A stretch of 6,722 nt of DNA from Alphaproteobacteria bacterium (GCA_030040495.1 JASHTP010000473.1:1-6722); one strand, 5' to 3'; positions 1 through 6,580 are shown, numbered from the stretch's first letter. The notes: a model not told the origin generated them from the sequence alone. Numbers and translations are program-made.

Positions 1-1464
1 CTCGGCGAAATCGACCGGGCGCGGGCATTTCATGTGGGCGAGATGCTCGCGGCAGAAGCCGATCAGCTCCTCGGCGAGCGCCGGGCCGGGGCGGATGCCG
101 GGCATCGGCTGCACCACCGCCTTCACCTCTTCGCCGAGATCCTCGTTGGGCACGCCGAACACCGCCGCGTCGGCGACCTTGGGATGGGTGATGAGCAAAT
201 TCTCGCACTCCTGCGGATAGATGTTCACGCCGCCGGAGATGATCATGAAGGTGCGGCGATCGGTGAGGTAGAGGTACCCCTCCGCGTCGACATAGCCGAC
301 ATCGCCTACCGTGCTCATGCTGCCGTCGGGCGAGCGCGCCTCCTTGGTCTTGGCCGGATCCTTGAAATACTCGAACGGCGTCGCCGTCTTGAACCACAGG
401 GTGCCGGACGTCCCCGCCGGCACCGGCCGCATCGCCTCGTCGAGCACATGCAGCTCGCCGAGCAGCACGCGGCCGACCGTGCCGCGATGGGCGAGCCATT
501 CGGCGCTGTCGCAGGCGGTGAAGCCCAGCCCCTCGGTGGCGCCGTAATATTCCTGGATGATCGGCCCCCACCAGTCGATCATCTGCTCCTTGACCGGCAC
601 CGGGCAGGGCGCCGCGGCATGGATGGCGATCTCGAGCGAGGAGAGATCGTAGCGCCGGCGCATCTCGTCGGGGAGCTTGAGCATGCGCGAGAACATGGTG
701 GGCACGAGCTGGCTGTGCGTCACGCGGTAGCGCTCGATCAGCGCCAGATACCGCTCGGGATCGAAATGCTCCATGATGATCGCGGTGCCGCCCATGCGGA
801 TGGTCAGGCTGACCGCCGCCTGCGGCGCCGAATGATAGAGCGGCGCCGGCGAGAGGTAGATCATGCCCTGGCGGTAGCGCCAGAGCTTCACCAGGAAGTC
901 GAAGAGCGGCAGCTGCTGCGCCGGCGGGTTCTCCGGCAAGGGCCGCAGGATGCCTTTCGGCCGGCCGGTGGTGCCGGAGGAATAGAGCATCGGCGTGCCG
1001 AGCGCTTCGTCGGGGATCGGCGTGTCGGGCAATCCCGCCAGCGCCGCGTCGAGATTGAGCACCTTGCCGCCGTCGCCGGGGCCATCGACGACGAGGCAGC
1101 GCTCGATCCGGTTGCACAGCGCCAGCGCCGCAAGCGCGACCTCGCGCTTCGCCGCCGAGGTGACGAGGATCTTCGACTCGCTGTTGTCGAGGATGTAGGC
1201 CAGCTCCTCCGGCGTCAGATAGGAGTTGACGCAGGTGTAGTAGAGGCCCGACCGCTCGCCGGCGCCGCAGCACTCGAGGTAGCGGCCGTTGTTCTCCATG
1301 AAGATCGCGTAATGGTCGAGCCGGCGGAGGCCGCTCGCCCTGAAGAAATGCGCGAGCCGGTTGGTCCGCCGCTCGAGCTCGGCATAGGTCACGCTTTCGC
1401 CGCTCTGCGCCATGATGAAGGCCGGCTGTTGCGGACGAAGCTTGGCCTGCACTCCCGGATACAT
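1..1464 (-). CDS. Acyl-CoA synthetase (AMP-forming, FadD-like), C-terminus cut off by window edge
   Basis: Predicted to activate a carboxylic acid, probably a fatty acid, with ATP and then load it onto coenzyme A in the cytoplasm. The 488 visible codons are open from the ATG at 1464 to the window edge. They carry the adenylate-forming motifs in order: the phosphate-binding loop YSSGTTGRPKG (residues 161-171), YYGATEG (306-312), VGDVGY (386-391) with the ATP-ribose-binding Asp388, and the hinge and CoA-side motif SGGVNIYPQE (410-419). The segment RYRVTHSQLVPTMF around residues 245-258 also fits this family. The product resembles the roughly 510-residue long-chain acyl-CoA ligases of the PRK08276 type, so about 25 residues are missing. 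These include the expected catalytic lysine motif (PTGK). GGAGG lies 4 bases before the ATG. The exact acid substrate cannot be read from the sequence. It follows the oxidoreductase gene on the same strand after 119 bases. Confidence 0.93.
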   Translation of the reverse strand, partial: MYPGVQAKLRPQQPAFIMAQSGESVTYAELERRTNRLAHFFRASGLRRLDHYAIFMENNGRYLECCGAGERSGLYYTCVNSYLTPEELAYILDNSESKILVTSAAKREVALAALALCNRIERCLVVDGPGDGGKVLNLDAALAGLPDTPIPDEALGTPMLYSSGTTGRPKGILRPLPENPPAQQLPLFDFLVKLWRYRQGMIYLSPAPLYHSAPQAAVSLTIRMGGTAIIMEHFDPERYLALIERYRVTHSQLVPTMFSRMLKLPDEMRRRYDLSSLEIAIHAAAPCPVPVKEQMIDWWGPIIQEYYGATEGLGFTACDSAEWLAHRGTVGRVLLGELHVLDEAMRPVPAGTSGTLWFKTATPFEYFKDPAKTKEARSPDGSMSTVGDVGYVDAEGYLYLTDRRTFMIISGGVNIYPQECENLLITHPKVADAAVFGVPNEDLGEEVKAVVQPMPGIRPGPALAEELIGFCREHLAHMKCPRPVDFAE

Positions 1465-1468
1465 GGCG

Positions 1469-1473
1469 CCTCC
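1469..1473 (-). promoter_or_regulatory. Ribosome binding site of the acyl-CoA synthetase gene
   Basis: GGAGG on the minus strand, inside a GGGGGAGG run, lies 4 bases before the ATG at 1464. The spacing is a little short. It still supports this start, which also gives the expected N-terminal length for the family. Confidence 0.6.
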
Positions 1474-1507
1474 CCCTGTGCCCGCGGGGTCGCTGCCCGC
1501 GGCGCTT

Positions 1508-1521
1508 CCCCGAATTCGGGG
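1508..1521. repeat. Perfect 14-base palindrome in the gap upstream of the acyl-CoA synthetase gene
   Basis: CCCCGAATTCGGGG is a perfect inverted repeat centred about 50 bases upstream of the acyl-CoA synthetase start, in the 119-base gap (1465-1583) after the oxidoreductase stop. It contains the only AT-rich core in that gap. A symmetric site here could be an operator for a dimeric regulator, as is common for TetR-family control of fatty-acid genes, or it could fold as a short RNA hairpin. No T-run follows on the minus strand, so a classic terminator is unlikely. The function is inferred only from position and symmetry. Confidence 0.35.
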
Positions 1522-1583
1522 CACAACGCCCGGCTTCTGTCAACGCCCGCGCCGTCCGGATCGCGGAGCCCGCTGCGGCCCGC

Positions 1584-2882
1584 CTATGGCCGCTCGTCGA
1601 CGTTCGCGGCCAGCCGGCGGCGCAGCGCGGCGATGTCGATCTGATGCACGCTGCCGCGGCCGGCGAGGTCGAGCGCGTGCGCCGCGGCGGCGCCCATGGC
1701 GATGCACGGCCCCATCACCCGCACGCTGGAAAGCGCGGCGCTGTCGGCGTCGATGCAGCGCCCGGCGGCGACCACATTGTCGATGCCGGCCGGCGTCAGG
1801 CTGCCGAAGGGGACATAGTGCAGGTGGTCGCGGTCGAACGGCTCCCAGACATAGCCTTCGGCGTGATGATGCTGCTCGATCGGCCAGGCGGTGCGCGCGA
1901 CGCTGTCGGCGAACTTGGTGCCGGCGCGCACCTCGTCGACGGTGAGGTGGTGCCGGCCGACGATCCAGCGCGTCTGGCGGATGCCGGGCAGCCCGTAGGC
2001 GCGCACCCGCGCCTTGCCGAAAGCGGCCGGGAACTCGCGCCGCAGGAAGATGAGCGAGCGGTCGGCCTGCTCCTTGCCGGCGATCCCCGTGGCGGAGGCG
2101 GCGAAGGGATCGAGCGGGGTCTCGACATGGTTCATGTTGACCAGCGCCGTGCCGCGCCCGGGAAAGGCGAAGGCGAAGCCGTCATGGCGGACGAGACCGT
2201 AGCTTTCGGCCTTGGCGGCGAGCCGCTCCGAGACCGCCTGGCGCGAGGGATAGTGTGCCTCGTCGACCCGCTCGAGCACCATCATCTGCGAGCCGTAGAC
2301 CCGGGCGTCGGCCGGCTCGCGGCAGTCGAGCCCGGCCTGCCAGGCGAGCGCGGCATCGCCGCTGGCGTCGACGAAGCCCTGGGCGCGGATTTCGACGTCG
2401 CCATGGCGTGTGGCGAGATCGAGGGCGGCGACGCGGCGATCCTCGACGCGTACCCGGCGGAGCACGGCGCCGAGCAGCAGCTCGATCCCCGCCGCCGCCA
2501 CCGTCCGCTCGATCCAGCGCCCGAGCGCCACCTCGTCATAGAGCACCACCGTGGTGTGCTCGCGCCGATAGTGGAGCGCGCCTTCGGCGCCGAGGTCGCG
2601 CAGGATGTCGTCGGCGATGCCATGGGTGAGCTGAAACCCGTCGGTGCCGTTGGAGAAGAGGCCGCAAAAGGTGCCGATGACGGAATTGACCGCCTGGCCG
2701 CCGAGCGCCGGCAGGCCGTCGACCAGCAACACCTTGCGGCCGAGTCGCGCCGCCTCGATCGCCGCCGAGACGCCGGCGATGCCGGCGCCGACGACGCAGA
2801 TCTCGGCGCGATGCGCGCGCGGCGCGGCCGCGGCCTGGCGCCGGACGATGCGCGTCGCCGGCGCGATCGGCTTGTCGAGCAT
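1584..2882 (-). CDS. FAD-dependent oxidoreductase (FAD_oxidored/PF12831-like), substrate unknown
   Basis: A 432-residue predicted flavoprotein. The N-terminal Rossmann fold is clear: GAGIAG at residues 32-37, the strand ending in KVLLVDG with acidic Asp55 for the FAD ribose, then LGGQAVNSVIGTFCG (60-74). Further family marks are FVDASGDAALAWQAG (170-184), IRQTRWIVGRHHLT (301-314), and a C-terminal FAD-contact region with VAAGRCIDAD (371-380) and SSVRVMGPCIAMG (385-397). This order fits PF12831-type FAD-dependent oxidoreductases, whose substrates are mostly unassigned. About 27 Ala/Arg-rich residues precede the Rossmann fold. They contain no hydrophobic stretch, so no signal peptide is evident and the enzyme is probably cytoplasmic. 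AGGAGG 4 bases before the ATG supports this start. It may be cotranscribed with the acyl-CoA synthetase gene downstream. That pairing hints at degradation of an organic acid, but this is inference only. Confidence 0.9.
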   Translation of the reverse strand: MLDKPIAPATRIVRRQAAAAPRAHRAEICVVGAGIAGVSAAIEAARLGRKVLLVDGLPALGGQAVNSVIGTFCGLFSNGTDGFQLTHGIADDILRDLGAEGALHYRREHTTVVLYDEVALGRWIERTVAAAGIELLLGAVLRRVRVEDRRVAALDLATRHGDVEIRAQGFVDASGDAALAWQAGLDCREPADARVYGSQMMVLERVDEAHYPSRQAVSERLAAKAESYGLVRHDGFAFAFPGRGTALVNMNHVETPLDPFAASATGIAGKEQADRSLIFLRREFPAAFGKARVRAYGLPGIRQTRWIVGRHHLTVDEVRAGTKFADSVARTAWPIEQHHHAEGYVWEPFDRDHLHYVPFGSLTPAGIDNVVAAGRCIDADSAALSSVRVMGPCIAMGAAAAHALDLAGRGSVHQIDIAALRRRLAANVDERP

Positions 2883-2886
2883 GACC

Positions 2887-2892
2887 CCTCCT
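2887..2892 (-). promoter_or_regulatory. Ribosome binding site of the FAD-dependent oxidoreductase gene
   Basis: A full AGGAGG, extended to AGGAGGGG, sits 4 bases before the ATG at 2882 on the minus strand. It is the strongest Shine-Dalgarno match in the window. It decides the start in favour of the version with the 27-residue N-terminal lead before the Rossmann fold. Confidence 0.65.
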
Positions 2893-2954
2893 GGCTGCTG
2901 CCGAGCCTAAATTCGCCGCGCGACGTCGTCACCAGGGTTTTTCGCCGCCGGCGC

Positions 2955-2982
2955 GCCTCCCGTCGTCCGGACGCCGGGAGGC
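2955..2982 (-). terminator. Inverted repeat downstream of tlpA, possible terminator without a T-run
   Basis: GCCTCCCG (2955-2962) pairs with CGGGAGGC (2975-2982). Between them lies the perfect palindrome CGTCCGGACG (2964-2973), so almost the whole 28-base element can fold into one stem with a single mismatch (2963/2974). It lies about 40-65 bases past the tlpA stop on the minus strand. No T-run follows on that strand, so it is not a classic intrinsic terminator. It could end transcription weakly, protect the tlpA mRNA end, or act as an operator for the oxidoreductase gene. Confidence 0.35.
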
Positions 2983-2994
2983 CGGCTTCGTTGC

Positions 2995-3017
2995 CGGCGC
3001 GGAACGATCCCGCGCCG
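2995..3017 (-). terminator. GC-rich hairpin directly after the tlpA stop codon
   Basis: CGGCGCGG (2995-3002) and CCGCGCCG (3010-3017) form a perfect 8-base stem with a 7-base loop, beginning 3 bases after the tlpA stop codon. A T-run is absent. In a GC-rich genome such a hairpin may be a 3' mRNA stabiliser or part of a weak terminator. It neighbours another possible small hairpin, GCCGGC-TTCGTT-GCCGGC at 2981-2998, which shares bases with both flanking stems, so not all can form together. Confidence 0.35.
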
Positions 3018-3020
3018 CGC

Positions 3021-3656
3021 TCAGCCGGTCGAGGTCTTGATCACCCCGCCGCCATTGCCGTCGCGGAGAAATCTCTCCAGCCGCGCCACCATGTCCGGCG
3101 CATCCCAGTCCGCCCCGCCTTCGAGCAGGCCGAGGATGCGGCCGTCGGGATCGATGAGGAAGCTGGTGGGCAGGCCCTGCACGGCGAAGGCCCGCAGCGC
3201 CGCCGTCTTGGGGTCGAGATAGACCGCAAGCCCCTCGAGCCCGTGCCGGGCGAGGAACGGATCGACCACCGGGGCGCCGCCGCGATCCTCGGAGATCGCC
3301 AGCACGGCGAGCCGGTTGCCGAGCCGCGCCTGCAGCCGCTCGAGCGACGGCATCTCGCGCACGCAAGGCGCGCACCAGGTCGCCCAGAGATTGACCAGGA
3401 GGAAGCGGCCGCGGAAATCGGCTAGGCTGACCGGCTTGCCGTCCCGCGTCATGAAGCGAAGCTCGGGCGCTGGCCGCGGAGGATCGAGCGGGGTAAACTG
3501 CCCCAGCGCCGCCTCTTGCGGCGCGCCGGTGTCGGGTATGCTGCTCACGATACTGCCGTCGTCGCGGCGCAGGGGGGCGCCCGGCCAAGAGAACGCGGCC
3601 AAAGCGCCCGCCAGGCAGAGGACGACCAGCACCATGACCGCGCCGAAGACTTTCAT
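3021..3656 (-). CDS. tlpA: TlpA-like membrane-anchored thiol:disulfide oxidoreductase
   Basis: A 211-residue thioredoxin-fold protein of the TlpA/ResA/CcmG group, predicted to sit in the inner membrane with its active site in the periplasm. One hydrophobic segment at residues 4-23 (FGAVMVLVVLCLAGALAAFS) follows a single Lys and serves as a signal anchor. The AhpC/TSA-redoxin domain starts near residue 60. It carries the redox-active motif WCAPC (94-98, Cys95 and Cys98) after LLVNLWAT, and the cis-proline motif GLPTSF (161-166, Pro163), followed by IDPDGRI. Such proteins reduce periplasmic cysteines, for example in cytochrome maturation or copper insertion into cytochrome oxidase. The precise partner is not visible. 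The ATG at 3656 is chosen because it opens the hydrophobic anchor and has GAGGGG 7 bases upstream. A longer in-frame start at 3860 would run deep into argH and put a long polar stretch before the anchor. It is divergent from argH. Confidence 0.9.
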   Translation of the reverse strand: MKVFGAVMVLVVLCLAGALAAFSWPGAPLRRDDGSIVSSIPDTGAPQEAALGQFTPLDPPRPAPELRFMTRDGKPVSLADFRGRFLLVNLWATWCAPCVREMPSLERLQARLGNRLAVLAISEDRGGAPVVDPFLARHGLEGLAVYLDPKTAALRAFAVQGLPTSFLIDPDGRILGLLEGGADWDAPDMVARLERFLRDGNGGGVIKTSTG

Positions 3657-3663
3657 CCGCCCG

Positions 3664-3669
3664 CCCCTC
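3664..3669 (-). promoter_or_regulatory. Ribosome binding site of tlpA
   Basis: GAGGGG, within GGAGAGGGG, lies 7 bases before the ATG at 3656 on the minus strand. It supports the short start that begins at the membrane anchor. The site occupies much of the 33-base gap shared with argH. Confidence 0.55.
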
Positions 3670-3689
3670 TCCGCCGCCCGCGGCCGGTC

Positions 3690-5114
3690 ATGAGCCGGAA
3701 AGGCCGCGGCGCCGCTCCCGAGACGCCCGCCGGCGCCGCCAACGCGGCGTGGGGCGGGCGGTTTGCCGGCGGACCGGCCGAGATCATGCAGCGCATCAAC
3801 GTCTCGATCGACTTCGACAAGCGGCTTTACGCCCAGGACATCGCCGGCTCGCTCGCCCATTGCGCCATGCTGGTGCGACAGAACATCCTGACGCCGGCGG
3901 ACGGGCAGGCCATCAGCCGCGGTCTAGCGCAAATCCGCGCCGAAATCGAGGCGGGAAGGTTCCCCTTCCGCGCCGAGCACGAGGACATCCATCTCAACAT
4001 CGAGGCGCGGCTCGCCGAGCTGATCGGCGCCGCCGCCGGCCGGCTGCACACGGCACGCTCGCGCAACGACCAGGTGGCGACCGATTTCCGCCTCTGGGTG
4101 CGCGACGCCATCGACCGGCTGGAGCGGCAGCTCCAGGGCCTGCAGGCGGCACTCATCGCCCAGGCGGAGCGCCATGCCGCGACCATCATGCCCGGCTTCA
4201 CCCATCTCCAGGTGGCGCAGCCGGTGACCTTCGGCCACCATCTCCTCGCCTATGTCGAGATGCTCGGGCGCGACCGGTCGCGGTTCCCCGATTGCCGCCG
4301 CCGACTCAACGAATGCCCGCTGGGCGCCGCGGCGCTCGCCGGCACCTCCTTTCCCATCGACCGCCGCGCCACCGCCGAGGCGCTGGACTTCGACCGGCCG
4401 GCAGCGAACTCGCTCGACGCCGTGTCCGACCGCGACTTCGCCCTCGAGTTCCTGGCGGCGGCGGCGATCGCGGGGACGCATCTGTCGCGCTTCGCCGAGG
4501 AGGTGGTGATCTGGACAAGCGAGCCCTTCCGCTTCATCCGCCTGAGCGACGCCTTCACCACCGGCAGCTCGATCATGCCGCAGAAGCGCAATCCCGACGC
4601 CGCCGAGCTGGTGCGCGCCAAGAGCGGAAGGCTCCTCGGCGCGCTCGCCGCGCTGCTGGCGGTGATGAAGGGCCTGCCGCTCGCCTACAGCAAGGACATG
4701 CAGGAGGACAAGGCGCCGGTCTTCGACGCCGCCGACACGCTCGAGCTGGCGCTCGCCGCCACCGCCGGCATGGTCGGCGATCTCGAGCCCGACCCGGCGG
4801 CGATGCGCCGGGTGGCGGCGAGCGGCTACAGCACGGCGACCGATCTCGCCGACTGGCTGACGCGGGTGCTGGCATTGCCCTTCCGCGACGCGCACCGCGT
4901 CGCCGGCGCGCTGGTCAAGCGGGCCGAAGCGCTCGGTCTCGGCCTCGCCGAGCTGCCGATCGCCGAGATGCAGCGGATCGAGCCCGCCATCACCGCCGCG
5001 GTCTTCGAGGTGCTGACGGTGGAGAAGTCGGTGACGAGCCGCACCAGCTATGGCGGCACCGCGCCGGCCAACGTCGCCGCCGCCGCCGCCGAAGCGCGCA
5101 AGCGCTTTCTTTGA
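3690..5114 (+). CDS. argH: Argininosuccinate lyase
   Basis: Predicted to cleave argininosuccinate into arginine and fumarate, the last step of arginine biosynthesis, as a cytoplasmic tetramer. The 474-residue product shows the fumarase/aspartase superfamily signatures in order: AWGGRF (20-25), HEDIHLNIE (97-105), TARSRNDQVATD (121-132), PGFTHLQVAQP (168-178) with the expected catalytic His172, and the mobile loop GSSIMPQKRNPD (292-303) with the catalytic serine. YSKDMQEDK (333-341) and the TSYGGTAP segment near the C-terminus are also typical. The length matches the family (about 460-475). The ATG at 3690 gives an 18-residue low-complexity lead before the conserved region. No purine-rich ribosome site precedes it, and the next in-frame ATG (residue 33) would remove the GGRF motif, so 3690 is the best start. 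It is the first gene of a tight operon with the lipoprotein gene, lysA and a TIGR02302-like gene. Confidence 0.97.
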   Translation: MSRKGRGAAPETPAGAANAAWGGRFAGGPAEIMQRINVSIDFDKRLYAQDIAGSLAHCAMLVRQNILTPADGQAISRGLAQIRAEIEAGRFPFRAEHEDIHLNIEARLAELIGAAAGRLHTARSRNDQVATDFRLWVRDAIDRLERQLQGLQAALIAQAERHAATIMPGFTHLQVAQPVTFGHHLLAYVEMLGRDRSRFPDCRRRLNECPLGAAALAGTSFPIDRRATAEALDFDRPAANSLDAVSDRDFALEFLAAAAIAGTHLSRFAEEVVIWTSEPFRFIRLSDAFTTGSSIMPQKRNPDAAELVRAKSGRLLGALAALLAVMKGLPLAYSKDMQEDKAPVFDAADTLELALAATAGMVGDLEPDPAAMRRVAASGYSTATDLADWLTRVLALPFRDAHRVAGALVKRAEALGLGLAELPIAEMQRIEPAITAAVFEVLTVEKSVTSRTSYGGTAPANVAAAAAEARKRFL

Positions 5115-5117
5115 GGG
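5113..5117 (+). promoter_or_regulatory. Ribosome binding site of the small lipoprotein gene
   Basis: GAGGG overlaps the argH stop codon and lies 6 bases before the ATG at 5124. It supports translation of the 54-codon reading frame as a real gene rather than a chance frame. Confidence 0.6.
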
Positions 5118-5123
5118 CGACGG

Positions 5124-5288
5124 ATGGACCTCCTCGCCTCGCCCGGCCGCCGGCGCCGCGCCGGCCTCGCGCTCGCGCTGCTGCTGCTGGCGCTGGCGCT
5201 GCCGCTCGCCGCCTGCGGCAAGAAGTCGGAGCCGGGCCCGCCGCCGGGCGAGCCCAACACCTATCCCCGTCACTATCCCAATGAGTGA
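5124..5288 (+). CDS. lptM: Small LptM-like outer-membrane lipoprotein
   Basis: A 54-residue lipoprotein precursor. It has a basic N-terminus (RRRR at 9-12), a Leu/Ala-rich hydrophobic core (14-27) and a lipobox LAAC (28-31), so signal peptidase II would leave lipid-modified Cys31 and a mature peptide of only 24 residues. That peptide starts CGKK, is rich in proline and glycine, and ends in YPRHYPNE. The CGxK start and tiny size match the LptM/YifL family (PF13627-like), which in Escherichia coli helps assembly of the LptD-LptE lipopolysaccharide translocon. Genes of this type are often beside lysA or dapF (lppL-lysA in Pseudomonas, yifL-dapF in E. coli), which fits the neighbours here. The start is supported by GAGGG 6 bases upstream. 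It begins 9 bases after argH, and its last 8 bases overlap lysA. The lipoprotein call is firm; the LptM role is inferred from family resemblance and context. Confidence 0.85.
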   Translation: MDLLASPGRRRRAGLALALLLLALALPLAACGKKSEPGPPPGEPNTYPRHYPNE

Positions 5289-6576
5289 GCTCGAAGCCGC
5301 GCCGGGCGCCCCCGAATTCGCCTATCGCCAGGGCGAGCTCTCGGCCGAGGCGGTGCCGCTCGCGCGCATCGCCGAAGCGGTCGGCACGCCTTTCTATTGC
5401 TATTCGAGCGCGGCCATCGAGCGGCGCTACCGGAGCTTCGCCGCCGCCTTCGCCGACCGCCGCGCCGGCATCTGCTACGCGGTCAAGGCGAACTCGAACC
5501 AGGCGGTGATCCGGCTGCTGGCGCGGCTCGGCGCCGGCGCCGACGTCGTCTCCGAAGGCGAGCTACGCCGCGCGCTGGCCGCGGGCGTGCCGCCCGACCG
5601 CATCGTCTTCTCCGGCATCGGCAAGACCGAGGCCGAGATGCGCTCGGCGCTCGCCGCCGGCATCCGCCAGATCAACGTCGAATCCGAGCCGGAGCTGTCG
5701 CTGCTGAGCGCGGTGGCGAGCGCCATGGGCAGGACCGCCGAGATCGCCATCCGCGTCAATCCCGACGTCGATGCGCGCACCCATGCCAAGATCGCCACCG
5801 GCAAGAAGGAGAACAAGTTCGGCATCGATCTCGCCCATGCGCCGGGCGCGTTCCGCCGCGCCGCCCAGCTTCCCGGTCTCGCTCCGGTCGGCATCGCCCT
5901 CCATATCGGCTCGCAGCTGACCGAGCTCGTCCCCTTCGAGCTCGCCTATGGCCGCGCCGTCGAGCTGCTGCGCGCGCTGGCCGCCGACGGCATCGCGCTT
6001 CGCCGCCTCGATCTCGGCGGCGGCCTCGGCATCCGCTACCACAATGAGCGGCCGCCGGCGATCGAGGACTACGCGGCGATGGTGAAGCGCGTCACCGACG
6101 GGCTCGCGGTCGAGCTCGAGTTCGAGCCGGGCCGTTGGCTGGTCGGCAATGCCGGCGTGCTGGTGGCGCGCGTCCTCTACGTCAAGGACGGGGCGTCGCG
6201 GCGCTTCCTGATCCAGGACGCGGCGATGAACGATCTCATCCGCCCGTCGCTCTACGACGCCTGGCACGAGATCGTGCCGGTGCGCGCGCCGGACGACCGC
6301 GCCGAGCGCCGCCCGATCGACGTGGTCGGGCCGGTCTGCGAGACCGGCGACAGCTTCGCCGCGCAGCGGCCGCTGCCGCAGGTGGCGCCGGGCGAGCTCC
6401 TGGCGGTGATGTCCGCGGGAGCCTATGGCGCGGCGATGAGTTCGAGCTACAATAGCCGGCTGATGGTGCCGGAGGTGCTGGTGCGCGGCGATCGGTTCGC
6501 GATCATCCGCCCGCGGCCGTCTTATGAAGAGCTCCTGTCGCAGGACAGGATGCCGGACTGGCTCGCCGAGGGTTGA
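5281..6576 (+). CDS. lysA: Diaminopimelate decarboxylase
   Basis: Predicted to remove CO2 from meso-diaminopimelate to give L-lysine, the last step of lysine biosynthesis, using pyridoxal phosphate in the cytoplasm. The 431-residue product has the alanine racemase-like barrel with the PLP lysine in YAVKANSNQ (66-74, Lys69). It also has VVSEGELRRAL (89-99), FSGIGKT (110-116), ENKFGI (177-182), HIGSQ (208-212), the phosphate-binding loop LGGGLG (245-250) and EPGR (282-285). The C-terminal beta domain holds CETGD (353-357), whose Cys contacts substrate across the dimer in this family, and SAGAYGAAMSSSYN (378-391). The length is normal for the family. The start ATG lies inside the end of the lipoprotein gene (ATGAGTGA overlap). 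No clear ribosome site precedes it, so translation is probably coupled to the lipoprotein gene. The adjoining argH makes this a joint arginine-lysine end-step operon. Confidence 0.97.
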   Translation: MSELEAAPGAPEFAYRQGELSAEAVPLARIAEAVGTPFYCYSSAAIERRYRSFAAAFADRRAGICYAVKANSNQAVIRLLARLGAGADVVSEGELRRALAAGVPPDRIVFSGIGKTEAEMRSALAAGIRQINVESEPELSLLSAVASAMGRTAEIAIRVNPDVDARTHAKIATGKKENKFGIDLAHAPGAFRRAAQLPGLAPVGIALHIGSQLTELVPFELAYGRAVELLRALAADGIALRRLDLGGGLGIRYHNERPPAIEDYAAMVKRVTDGLAVELEFEPGRWLVGNAGVLVARVLYVKDGASRRFLIQDAAMNDLIRPSLYDAWHEIVPVRAPDDRAERRPIDVVGPVCETGDSFAAQRPLPQVAPGELLAVMSAGAYGAAMSSSYNSRLMVPEVLVRGDRFAIIRPRPSYEELLSQDRMPDWLAEG

Positions 6577-6580
6577 CGGC

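Noticed and set aside
34..1644. 536-codon open frame on the plus strand opposite the acyl-CoA synthetase gene
   Set aside because: Its translation is Arg/Ala/His-rich with no family motif. It lies antisense to a gene with full adenylate-forming signatures, and such stop-free antisense frames are expected in GC-rich DNA.
2883..2955. Promoter for the oxidoreductase gene around the AT-richer patch near 2908-2914
   Set aside because: No pair of -35 and -10 boxes with proper spacing could be recognised on the minus strand.
1644..3425. 593-codon open frame on the plus strand opposite the oxidoreductase and tlpA genes
   Set aside because: It spans two recognised genes and their gap, is low in hydrophobic order, shows no motif, and mirrors their codon bias.
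3516..3689. Longer argH start at 3516
   Set aside because: The extra 58 residues are Arg/His/Gln-rich, antisense to tlpA, and lie before the normal argininosuccinate lyase N-terminus.
3657..3860. Longer tlpA start at 3860
   Set aside because: It would overlap argH by about 170 bases and place a long polar segment before the membrane anchor. The ATG at 3656 has a ribosome site and directly opens the anchor.
3924..5273. 449-codon open frame on the minus strand opposite argH
   Set aside because: It is rich in Arg, Gly and His and has no recognisable domain. argH on the other strand has all family motifs.
5050..5280. Longer lysA start at 5050
   Set aside because: The added residues are a frame shadow of the argH end and the lipoprotein gene. 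The ATG at 5281 gives a normal family length and an overlap typical of coupled genes.
3749..5284. 511-codon plus-strand frame overlapping argH in another frame
   Set aside because: It is an Arg/Pro/Ala-rich frame shadow of argH and the lipoprotein gene, without motifs.
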